NCBI GenBank assembly: GCA_002334915.1
Contig: DDCQ01000072.1
Location: 10,591 to 26,070, forward strand
From: Porticoccaceae bacterium UBA2002
Lineage (GTDB): Bacteria; Pseudomonadota; Gammaproteobacteria; Pseudomonadales; Porticoccaceae
Direction: 5' to 3'
DNA: 15,480 nucleotides
How positions within the stretch are numbered: the stretch's first letter is position 1; every line of letters starts with the position of its first letter. The position numbers and the translations under genes were made by a program. The notes beneath the pieces are model-generated. The model saw nothing but the letters and a program-made list of their open reading frames with translations, ran no database searches and had not been told where the DNA came from. Positions 9,838 through 15,480 of the stretch are shown in pieces.

Positions 9838-9865
9838 TTGACAATTTAGCCTGAACATCTATGAT
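9838..9865 (+). promoter_or_regulatory. Predicted sigma-70 promoter for gltA
   Basis: -35 TTGACA (9838-9843, perfect consensus), 16-bp spacer, -10 TATGAT (9860-9865, one mismatch). The predicted start near 9872 gives a leader of about 45 nt before the gltA ATG. This is the strongest promoter in the window. Confidence 0.78.
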
Positions 9866-9916
9866 TGCAGTCGTTTTTTCATCCGCATTCCACCAAGGTT
9901 TTTTCGAGGACCCAGT

Positions 9917-11203
9917 ATGACCGATCGCACAGCAACCCTGACTATCGACGGCGAAACACCCATTGAATTGCCCGTTCTTAAAGGCACCAGAGGGCAAGAT
10001 GTTATCGACATAGGCACTCTTGGAAGCCATGGTTTTTTCACCTACGACCCAGGATTCTCTGCAACCGCAGCCTGCCAGTCCGATATCACCTATATCGACG
10101 GCGATAAAGGCATTCTGCTGCACCGCGGCTACCCCATCGAAGAACTGGCGGAAAAATCAGACTATCTGGAAACCTGCTACCTGCTGCTGGAGGGCTCACT
10201 GCCCAATGCAGCGCAAAAAACAGAATTTGAAAACACCATTAAATACCACACCATGGTCAATCGTTCGGTAGAGCACTTTATCAGCGGCTTCCGCTACGAT
10301 GCTCACCCCATGGCCATGCTCTGCGGCGTGGTGGGTGCCATGTCATCGTTCTACCATGACTCGCTGGATATCACCAACGAAGAGCACCGCAAAATCTCAG
10401 CCCATCGCCTGATTGCCAAGATTCCCACAATCGCCGCCATGTGCCACAAACACTTTACCGGCCAGCCCTTTATCTACCCAGATAACAGCCTGTCCTACTC
10501 AGAAAACTTCCTGCATATGATGTTTGGCACCCCCTGCGAGCCCTACAAAGTAGAGCCTGCCATTGCCCGCGCCATGGACCGCATCTTTCTGCTGCACGCA
10601 GACCATGAACAGAATGCCTCCACCTCAACAGTGCGACTGGCCGGCTCCTCAGGCGCCAACCCATTCTCCTGTATTGCAGCTGGTATCGCAGCCCTCTGGG
10701 GACCGGCTCACGGCGGCGCCAACGAAGCCGTGCTGGTTATGCTCGAAGAGATTGGCCACGAAGATAATATTGAAGAATATGTCGCCAAAGCCAAAGACAA
10801 AAATGACCCATTCCGTCTCATGGGCTTTGGCCACCGCGTCTATAAAAACTACGACCCCCGCGCCACAGTAATGCGCGAGAGCTGCGACGAAGTGCTGGAA
10901 GTGATGGGCCTGCAAAACGACCCGCTGTTCCGCCTGGCCAAGAAGCTGGAAAAAATTGCCCTGGAAGACGAGTACTTTGTGTCCAAGAAACTCTACCCCA
11001 ATGTAGATTTCTATTCAGGTATTATTCTAAAAGCGCTGGGTATTCCCGTAGAGATGTTTACCGTAATCTTTGCCACAGGCCGCACCGTAGGCTGGATTTC
11101 CCACTGGAACGAAATGATCACTCACCCTTACCGCATTGGCCGTCCACGTCAGCTGTACACAGGTGCAGATGTTCGCGATTACAAGCCGGTTGAAGACAGA
11201 TAA
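9917..11203 (+). CDS. gltA: Citrate synthase (type II, hexameric class)
   Basis: Condenses oxaloacetate and acetyl-CoA to citrate, the entry step of the TCA cycle. 428 residues, against 427 in E. coli. It opens with [12 protein letters not shown], the N-terminal small domain typical of the NADH-inhibited Gram-negative enzyme. Catalytic residues are His265 in [10 protein letters not shown], His306 in [13 protein letters not shown] and Asp364 in [13 protein letters not shown]. The oxaloacetate-site segment [15 protein letters not shown] is at 226-240. Cys207 in GTPCEPY matches the E. coli cysteine near the NADH site, so allosteric NADH inhibition is likely. The ATG at 9917 has GAGGA 6 nt upstream. 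It is monocistronic, with its own promoter, divergent from sdhC, and ends at a strong hairpin terminator. Confidence 0.98.
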   Translation: MTDRTATLTIDGETPIELPVLKGTRGQDVIDIGTLGSHGFFTYDPGFSATAACQSDITYIDGDKGILLHRGYPIEELAEKSDYLETCYLLLEGSLPNAAQKTEFENTIKYHTMVNRSVEHFISGFRYDAHPMAMLCGVVGAMSSFYHDSLDITNEEHRKISAHRLIAKIPTIAAMCHKHFTGQPFIYPDNSLSYSENFLHMMFGTPCEPYKVEPAIARAMDRIFLLHADHEQNASTSTVRLAGSSGANPFSCIAAGIAALWGPAHGGANEAVLVMLEEIGHEDNIEEYVAKAKDKNDPFRLMGFGHRVYKNYDPRATVMRESCDEVLEVMGLQNDPLFRLAKKLEKIALEDEYFVSKKLYPNVDFYSGIILKALGIPVEMFTVIFATGRTVGWISHWNEMITHPYRIGRPRQLYTGADVRDYKPVEDR

Positions 11204-11222
11204 GTCTGACAATACGAGCATT

Positions 11223-11249
11223 AAAAAGGCAGCCAAGGCTGCCTTTTTT
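11223..11249. terminator. Bidirectional intrinsic terminator
   Basis: AAAAAGGCAGC-CAAG-GCTGCCTTTTTT: a GC-rich 6-bp core extended by A/T pairs, with T-runs on both strands. It lies 19 bp after the gltA stop and 29 bp after the stop of the convergent DUF885 reading frame, so it serves both. Confidence 0.9.
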
Positions 11250-11278
11250 ATTATCTGTAAACTGCGACCCCTGCTGAA

Positions 11279-11989
11279 CTAACCCTGAGTTTCAGCCACC
11301 CAGTCATCTACCAGATCTTCAAGAACATTGAGTGGCACAGCGCCATTGCTGAGCACCACCTCGTGATAACCGCGAATATCAAACTTGTCGCCAAGAGCAG
11401 CGCGGGCTTTTTCGCGCAGCTCCAGCAACTTAAGCATGCCCACCTTATAGGCTGTAGCCTGACCGGGCATAATCATATAGCGCTCAATCGCCTTGGTGTT
11501 GGCCTCCACAGAGCTGGAGGTATTGGCGGTCAGATAATCAATCGCCTGCTCTCGGGTCCAGCGCTTGTGATGCAGGCCAGTATCCACCACCAGCCGGCAG
11601 GCTCGCCAGATTTCCATGCTCAGACGGCCAAAATCTGAGTAGGGGTTGCTGTACAGACCCATCTCTTTGGGAATATATTCCGAGTACAGGCCCCAGCCCT
11701 CCGAGTAAGCCGTGTAGCCACCGTGGCGACGGAACATAGGCAGCCCCTGCTGCTCCTGCGAAATGGTCCCCTGCATATGGTGCCCGGGAATACCCTCATG
11801 GTAAGCCAGCGCCTCAAGGTCATAGGTGGGCATATCCTGCATGCGATAGAGATTGGCATAGTAGGTACCGGGCCGCGAGCCGTCCTCGGCAGGCCGCTGA
11901 TAAAACGCCCGGCCCGCAGACTTTTCACGAAATGCCTCAACCGCCTTAACCTTTACCCGGGCCTTTGGCTTTGGAATAAAACAGCTCAT
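11279..11989 (-). CDS. DUF885-family protein, C-terminal half (split gene)
   Basis: 236-residue ORF carrying the conserved C-terminal part of the DUF885 family, whose members are normally single chains of about 600 residues. AFREKSAGRAFYQRPAEDGS is followed by the likely metal-binding motif YHEGIPGHHMQ (His64, Glu65, His70), then RRHGGYTAYSEGWGLYSE and YMIMPGQATAYKVGM. These are family hallmarks, and a hydrolase or metallopeptidase activity is inferred only from the His-Glu motif. The first residues (MSCFI) are not family sequence. The missing link ERLDELFYSK lies upstream in another frame. The ATG overlaps the stop of the upstream half as ATGA and is preceded by AAGGAG at 7 nt, so it could be translated. 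It has no signal peptide, whereas the other half is a lipoprotein, so the product is probably not functional unless the frame break is a sequence error. Confidence 0.8.
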   Translation of the reverse strand: MSCFIPKPKARVKVKAVEAFREKSAGRAFYQRPAEDGSRPGTYYANLYRMQDMPTYDLEALAYHEGIPGHHMQGTISQEQQGLPMFRRHGGYTAYSEGWGLYSEYIPKEMGLYSNPYSDFGRLSMEIWRACRLVVDTGLHHKRWTREQAIDYLTANTSSSVEANTKAIERYMIMPGQATAYKVGMLKLLELREKARAALGDKFDIRGYHEVVLSNGAVPLNVLEDLVDDWVAETQG

Positions 11990-13149
11990 CCAGACGCTCC
12001 TTCCATCTCGTCAATCACCCGGGCCGCCTCATCCAGGTAGGTCTGGCGACCCTCGTCAGTGTCAGCCAGATAAAACTGCGGGTCGGTGCGCATAAACGCA
12101 AAGAAATCCTGCAGATCACCCTCAAAACCCACCTGCTGCATAATATCGCGCATCTCATCGTGAATACGCGCCACCTCTTCCAGACCCAGCTGATGAATTT
12201 GATCAGGGGTCATATCGGTAGTGGTCATACGCTTCAGGGCATTGACATAATAGGCAGCGCCATCAGGCAGGCGCCAGACCCCAAAGTTGCCCTCCGAGCG
12301 CTCGCCCAGAGCTTGCAGCGTCTCGATCAGCATCAGGTAAGCCGGCGCAAAATGCTCTGCCAGAGCCACACCCAGCTGATCTACCAGAGCTGCCTTAGCA
12401 GCGGTATTCAGCTCAAGCTTGTCCAGCTTGCCTTTAAAATCAGCCATCAGTGGGTTTTCACCACTGCCATCATTAATACCGGCAATAATATTCTGGCTAT
12501 CACGAATGCTATGGGGGAACACAAACTTCGGCGCAATAATGCCCCTGTCGGCACGGATATTTAAATCCTCAATCACATGGCCCAGCACCTCAGGCACAGC
12601 GCGCACCCGGGCAATATAGGCCTCAGCCTCTTTCACATCGGCAATCAGATGCTGATTAATCAGAAAGCTGGGAATACTGGAGTGCACACCAAACATCTGA
12701 TTGATTGGGTAGCCATGGTAGCGCCACCGGGTATCAGCCAGGCCATTCTGCAGGCGCTGCCTGTACAGCGTTAAACTCAGCGTCGCCGATGTATCCAATG
12801 CCTCGGCATCAATAGTCTCCAGCCTGGCCAAATGGCGCTTGCTCACCGCCACATTATGGTCAAACGCAGCCTGGGAGTAGTCATCCCACTCATCATAGCG
12901 CTCGCGCATACCCATATAGGCCATATACTCCGGGCTGTCTCTCAGGCTCTCCATAAACAGCTCATCGTAGACAGCGTTGGCACGCTCAGACTCGGTTTCG
13001 GAGGGAGCGCAGCCACCCAACATGATTAACCCGGCAAAAACAGCCACAGACATGCAGAGCTTTGACCGGGCGCACGCAGAAGAAAATAGTTTAGCCACTC
13101 GATTGAAAATCAAATTGAAAGCCATATTGAAAGCCATATTGAAAACCAT
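11986..13149 (-). CDS. DUF885-family lipoprotein, N-terminal half (split gene)
   Basis: N-terminal portion of the same DUF885 protein. A basic stretch (RVAKLFSSACARSKLC) and hydrophobic run (MSVAVFAGLIM) lead to the lipobox LGGC (Cys47 from this start). Ala at +2 predicts outer-membrane sorting. The body, from ANAVYDELFMESLRDSPEYM through HLIADVKEAEAYIARVRAVP, fits the family's helical N-terminal region. The frame ends abnormally at residues IDEMEGASG, just where homologues continue into RLDELF. The start is uncertain: I take the ATG at 13149, but a TTG at 13161 and ATGs at 13137 and 13125 are in frame, all within a 12-bp tandem repeat, and no ribosome site is better than GGG. It lies downstream of miaE in the same orientation. 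Confidence 0.78.
   Translation of the reverse strand: MVFNMAFNMAFNLIFNRVAKLFSSACARSKLCMSVAVFAGLIMLGGCAPSETESERANAVYDELFMESLRDSPEYMAYMGMRERYDEWDDYSQAAFDHNVAVSKRHLARLETIDAEALDTSATLSLTLYRQRLQNGLADTRWRYHGYPINQMFGVHSSIPSFLINQHLIADVKEAEAYIARVRAVPEVLGHVIEDLNIRADRGIIAPKFVFPHSIRDSQNIIAGINDGSGENPLMADFKGKLDKLELNTAAKAALVDQLGVALAEHFAPAYLMLIETLQALGERSEGNFGVWRLPDGAAYYVNALKRMTTTDMTPDQIHQLGLEEVARIHDEMRDIMQQVGFEGDLQDFFAFMRTDPQFYLADTDEGRQTYLDEAARVIDEMEGASG
11987..12002 (-). promoter_or_regulatory. Shine-Dalgarno and ATGA overlap joining the DUF885 halves
   Basis: On the minus strand AAGGAG (12002-11997), 7 nt, then ATG (11989-11987), whose last two bases begin the TGA stop of the upstream frame. This is a textbook arrangement for termination-reinitiation. 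The second G of AAGGAG is the base I read as an insertion relative to the family sequence. Confidence 0.6.
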
Positions 13150-13161
13150 ATTGAAACCCAA
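13102..13161. repeat. 12-bp tandem repeat, five units
   Basis: Units ATTGAAAATCAA, ATTGAAAGCCAT (twice), ATTGAAAACCAT and ATTGAAACCCAA, followed by a decayed sixth copy (ATTAAAAATCCC) to 13173. It covers the 5' end of the DUF885 lipoprotein frame and encodes a repeated F-N-M-A motif. Because 12 is a multiple of 3, changes in copy number would keep the frame but add or remove possible ATG starts. Confidence 0.85.
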
Positions 13162-13273
13162 TTAAAAATCCCAGCCGCAAAAAGTAGGCCCTAGCCGGCT
13201 GAACCGCCACAATGGTATACCCTTGCAGACAAAAAACCGTACCCCTTTCAGGTAGTCAAACAGGCGCCCTAAG

Positions 13274-13909
13274 CTAGCTCACCGGCCCGGAATGAAATCT
13301 AAACTCCGTATCCGGCTGCTCAATCAAGCGCTGCTCAGATTCAGCAAATACCGCAACCCGATCATCAATACCAGCATCGCCAGCAGCCTTTTGAGCCAGC
13401 TTCAAATAATCCTGATAATGCCGCCCCTCAGACTTCAGCAACGAGGTATAAAATTCCTCCAGCTCATCATCCAGATAAGGGGCCAAACGCGCAAAGCGCT
13501 CGCAAGAGCGCGCCTCAATAAAGGCACCAATCACCAGCATATCCACCAATTTACCCGGATCATTGGCCCGCGCCTGCTCGCGCATACCAGCCGCATAGCG
13601 CGACGCCGAGATATGCAGATATTCAATATTGCGCCGCTTCATAATGGCAATCACCTGCTCAAAATGGCGCATCTCTTCCCGGGCCAGGCGCGACATCTTA
13701 TTCAGCAGCTCAAAGTTATCTGTGTAGCGGTAGATCAGATTAAGCGCCGTGCTGGCAGCCTTTTTTTCGCAATTGGCATGGTCGATCAGCATTAGGGCCT
13801 GATTATCAAGAGCATTTTCCAGCCATTGATCTGGCGTGGCGCAGGGCAAAAACGCCTGGATTTCCTGCAGAGCGCCGGCAGTGGCAGATTGTTTTAAAGC
13901 GGTGGTCAT
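13274..13909 (-). CDS. miaE: tRNA 2-methylthio-N6-isopentenyladenosine hydroxylase MiaE
   Basis: Non-heme diiron monooxygenase that hydroxylates ms2i6A37 to ms2io6A37 in tRNAs reading UNN codons, using O2. 211 residues of ferritin-like helical bundle. Likely diiron ligands are Glu48 (CEKKAAS), Glu79 and His82 (REEMRHFEQV), Glu132 (FIEARSCERF), and Glu161 and His164 (KSEGRHYQDYL), the full ExxH set for the family. The ATG at 13909 lacks a clear ribosome site. A TATAAT is found about 40 bp upstream. It is divergent from acnB, and the DUF885 gene follows on the same strand after about 110 bp. In Salmonella miaE mutants fail to grow on succinate, fumarate or malate, which makes its location among TCA genes notable. 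Confidence 0.93.
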   Translation of the reverse strand: MTTALKQSATAGALQEIQAFLPCATPDQWLENALDNQALMLIDHANCEKKAASTALNLIYRYTDNFELLNKMSRLAREEMRHFEQVIAIMKRRNIEYLHISASRYAAGMREQARANDPGKLVDMLVIGAFIEARSCERFARLAPYLDDELEEFYTSLLKSEGRHYQDYLKLAQKAAGDAGIDDRVAVFAESEQRLIEQPDTEFRFHSGPVS

Positions 13910-13946
13910 AAATGTGGTTTATCTAATTAATTGGTCTTAACAGACG

Positions 13947-13978
13947 GCCATTATAGCCTTCTGCTGACAAATAATGGC
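13947..13978. promoter_or_regulatory. Inverted repeat over the miaE -10
   Basis: GCCATTAT (13947-13954) and ATAATGGC (13971-13978) are perfect inverted arms with a 16-bp spacer. A second, shifted pair, TATAGCC (13952-13958) and GGCTATA (13976-13982), overlaps them. The left arm covers the miaE -10, so binding here would affect miaE directly and perhaps acnB. Confidence 0.45.
13950..13955 (-). promoter_or_regulatory. Predicted -10 element for miaE
   Basis: Perfect TATAAT on the minus strand in GGCTATAATGG, predicting a start near 13943 and a leader of about 34 nt. No good -35 is found at 15-18 bp spacing, which suggests a weak or activator-dependent promoter. Confidence 0.5.
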
Positions 13979-13992
13979 TATAACTGAATATT

Positions 13993-14022
13993 CTGTAAAT
14001 AAACTACAGATTCACGTACAAT
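13993..14022 (+). promoter_or_regulatory. Possible acnB promoter with CTGTA-N7-TACAG dyad
   Basis: TACAAT (14017-14022) is a good -10 sequence about 67 bp before the acnB start. The -35 position holds only a poor match (TGTAAA) but overlaps the perfect dyad CTGTA-N7-TACAG (13993-14009), where a regulator could bind. The dyad is one base longer than a LexA box (CTG-N10-CAG). Confidence 0.4.
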
Positions 14023-14088
14023 TCCGCCCCGAATCCAGTGGTCTATGCCGCTGCCGAATCCAACAATTTATTAAAGGAGAAGCACCCA

Positions 14089-15480
14089 GTGCTAGAAGCC
14101 TATCGCGCCCATGTCGCAGAACGCGCCGAACAGAATATTCCCCCCAAACCATTGGATCCAGAATGGACCGCAGGGCTGGTTGAGTTATTAAAAAACCCGC
14201 CAGCTGGTGAAGAAGAATTTCTGCTCGACCTGATAGCCAATCGCGTTCCTCCAGGTGTGGATGAAGCCGCCTATGTTAAAGCCGGCTTTTTAAGCGCTAT
14301 CGTCAATGGCGAAGCCTCCTCCCCCCTGATCGACCGCAGCGCCGCAGTAACCCTGCTCGGCAATATGCACGGTGGCTATAACGTAGCCACACTGGTTGCC
14401 CTGCTCGACGATGCAGAACTGGCGACTCAGGCTGCTGAAGAATTAAAAAGCACACTACTAGTATTTGATGCCTTCCATGATGTGGCAGAAAAAGCCGATG
14501 GCGGCAATGCCAACGCTAAAGCAGTAATGCAATCCTGGGCCGATGCCGAATGGTTCACCAACAACGATGCCGTACCACAAAGCATCAAAGTAGCTGTATT
14601 TAAAGCCACCGGCGAAATCAATACAGACGACCTCTCCCCTGCTCAGGATGCCTGGTCACGACCCGATATCCCACTCCATGCCCGTGCTATGTTTAAGATG
14701 ACTCGCGACGGCATGCACCCAGAAGAGCATGGCGTTACCGGCCCCATGACTCAGATCGACGAGCTAAAAGCCCGCGGCCTGCCCGTTGCCTTTATCGGTG
14801 ACGTGGTTGGAACCGGCTCATCTCGTAAGTCAGCTACAAACTCCGTGCTATGGTTCTTCGGTGAAGATATGCCCGGCGTACCCAATAAGCGCAGCGGCGG
14901 CATCTGCTTTGGTAGCAAAGTAGCCCCCATCTTCTTTAACACCATGGAAGATGCTGGCGCCCTAGTGTTTGAAGCCCCAGTGGACAATATCAACAATGGC
15001 GATGTGATTGAGATCTTCCCCTACGAAGGCAAAATCCTTAATGAAGCTGGCGAAGTAGTCTCAGAATTTGAGCATAAATCAGAAGTGATCCTCGATGAAG
15101 TACAGGCCGATGGCCGTATTAACCTAATCGTAGGCCGCGGCCTTACCCAGCGTGCCCGCGAGCATATGGGCCTAGCTCCATCAGACGTATTCCGTCAGCC
15201 CACCGCACCCATAGAAACTGACGCTGGCTACACCTTAGCCCAGAAAATGGTCGGCAAAGCCTGCGGCGTCGACGGCATCCGCCCCGGCACCTACTGCGAA
15301 CCCAAAATGACCACCGTTGGTTCACAAGACACCACCGGCCCCATGACCAGAGACGAGCTAAAAGACCTGGCCTGCCTAGGCTTCTCAACCGACTTGGTTA
15401 TGCAGTCATTCTGTCACACAGCAGCCTACCCCAAGCCCGTTGATATCTCTACTCAACACAGCCTGCCCGACTTTATTATG
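14089..15480 (+). CDS. acnB: Aconitate hydratase B, N-terminal part
   Basis: Bifunctional aconitase B, interconverting citrate and isocitrate (and 2-methylisocitrate dehydration in some bacteria). The first 464 codons are present; the E. coli protein has 865 residues. The start is GTG at 14089, with AAAGGAGA ending 8 nt upstream, giving (M)LEAYRAHVAERAEQNI, which matches E. coli MLEEYRKHVAERAAEG. The N-terminal HEAT-like domain (LLKNPPAGEEEFLLDL) leads into the swivel domain (GDVVGTGSSRKSATNSVLWF, FFNTMEDAGALVFE). The catalytic domain then begins at AQKMVGKACGVDGIRPGTYC. The [4Fe-4S] cysteines of this family lie further on, outside the window. It is divergent from miaE. Confidence 0.97.
   Translation, partial: MLEAYRAHVAERAEQNIPPKPLDPEWTAGLVELLKNPPAGEEEFLLDLIANRVPPGVDEAAYVKAGFLSAIVNGEASSPLIDRSAAVTLLGNMHGGYNVATLVALLDDAELATQAAEELKSTLLVFDAFHDVAEKADGGNANAKAVMQSWADAEWFTNNDAVPQSIKVAVFKATGEINTDDLSPAQDAWSRPDIPLHARAMFKMTRDGMHPEEHGVTGPMTQIDELKARGLPVAFIGDVVGTGSSRKSATNSVLWFFGEDMPGVPNKRSGGICFGSKVAPIFFNTMEDAGALVFEAPVDNINNGDVIEIFPYEGKILNEAGEVVSEFEHKSEVILDEVQADGRINLIVGRGLTQRAREHMGLAPSDVFRQPTAPIETDAGYTLAQKMVGKACGVDGIRPGTYCEPKMTTVGSQDTTGPMTRDELKDLACLGFSTDLVMQSFCHTAAYPKPVDISTQHSLPDFIM

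Larger units (their letters stand above)
9482..9916. other. Divergent sdhC/gltA control region
   Basis: 435 bp without a convincing gene between the two operons. It holds a minus-strand promoter for sdhC, a plus-strand promoter for gltA, a leader hairpin in the sdhC 5' UTR, and several perfect or near-perfect dyads listed separately. A further dyad, GGCTT-T-AAGCC, is at 9785-9795 and GCTTAAGC at 9673-9680. Short related strings also occur at 9611 (GGCTTAAA) and 9831 (GGTTTAAG). I could not match any of these to a regulator I know. Confidence 0.7.

Noticed and set aside
13162..13273. Terminator between miaE and the DUF885 gene
   Set aside because: Short palindromes (AGCCGGCT, GGTATACC) occur, but no stem followed by a T-run on the minus strand.
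13993..14009. LexA (SOS) box at acnB
   Set aside because: The CTG and CAG are 11 bases apart, not 10, and acnB is not an SOS gene.

Overview
The window is a block of core aerobic metabolism, almost all tricarboxylic acid (TCA) cycle genes, from a gammaproteobacterium. SdhC, SdhD, SdhB, GltA and AcnB read closely like their E. coli and Pseudomonas counterparts. The order gltA <divergent> sdhCDAB-sucAB-lpd-sucC is the one I know from Pseudomonas. The DUF885 lipoprotein and miaE nearby suggest a marine, Cellvibrionales-like lineage, but that placement is a guess. I see no mobile element, CRISPR array, tRNA or rRNA.

Layout. Minus strand, 9481 down to 1: sdhC, sdhD, sdhA and sdhB (succinate dehydrogenase), then sucA, sucB and lpd (2-oxoglutarate dehydrogenase E1, E2, E3), then the 5' part of sucC (succinyl-CoA synthetase beta), cut by the window edge. 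A terminator-like hairpin separates sdhB from sucA, and a GNRA-type hairpin lies between lpd and sucC. At 9482-9916 a 435-bp divergent control region holds a promoter for sdhC (minus) and a near-consensus promoter for gltA (plus), with several inverted repeats between them. gltA (citrate synthase) runs to 11203 and ends in a bidirectional terminator.

At 11279-13161 on the minus strand lies a DUF885 gene broken into two overlapping ORFs. The sequence linking the two halves is present but spread over a third frame, as expected from two single-base insertions about 25 nt apart. One insertion also completes an AAGGAG ribosome site for the downstream half. The 5' end of this gene lies in a 12-bp tandem repeat. 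Upstream of it, miaE (tRNA ms2io6A hydroxylase) is divergent from acnB (aconitase B), which runs off the right edge.

Together the genes cover citrate synthase, aconitase, the 2-oxoglutarate dehydrogenase complex, part of succinyl-CoA synthetase, and succinate dehydrogenase. miaE is an O2-dependent tRNA modification gene, linked in Salmonella to growth on TCA acids, so its position here is suggestive. I found no clearly new system. The best leads are the split DUF885 gene, the miaE-TCA linkage and the unexplained dyads in the two divergent promoter regions.
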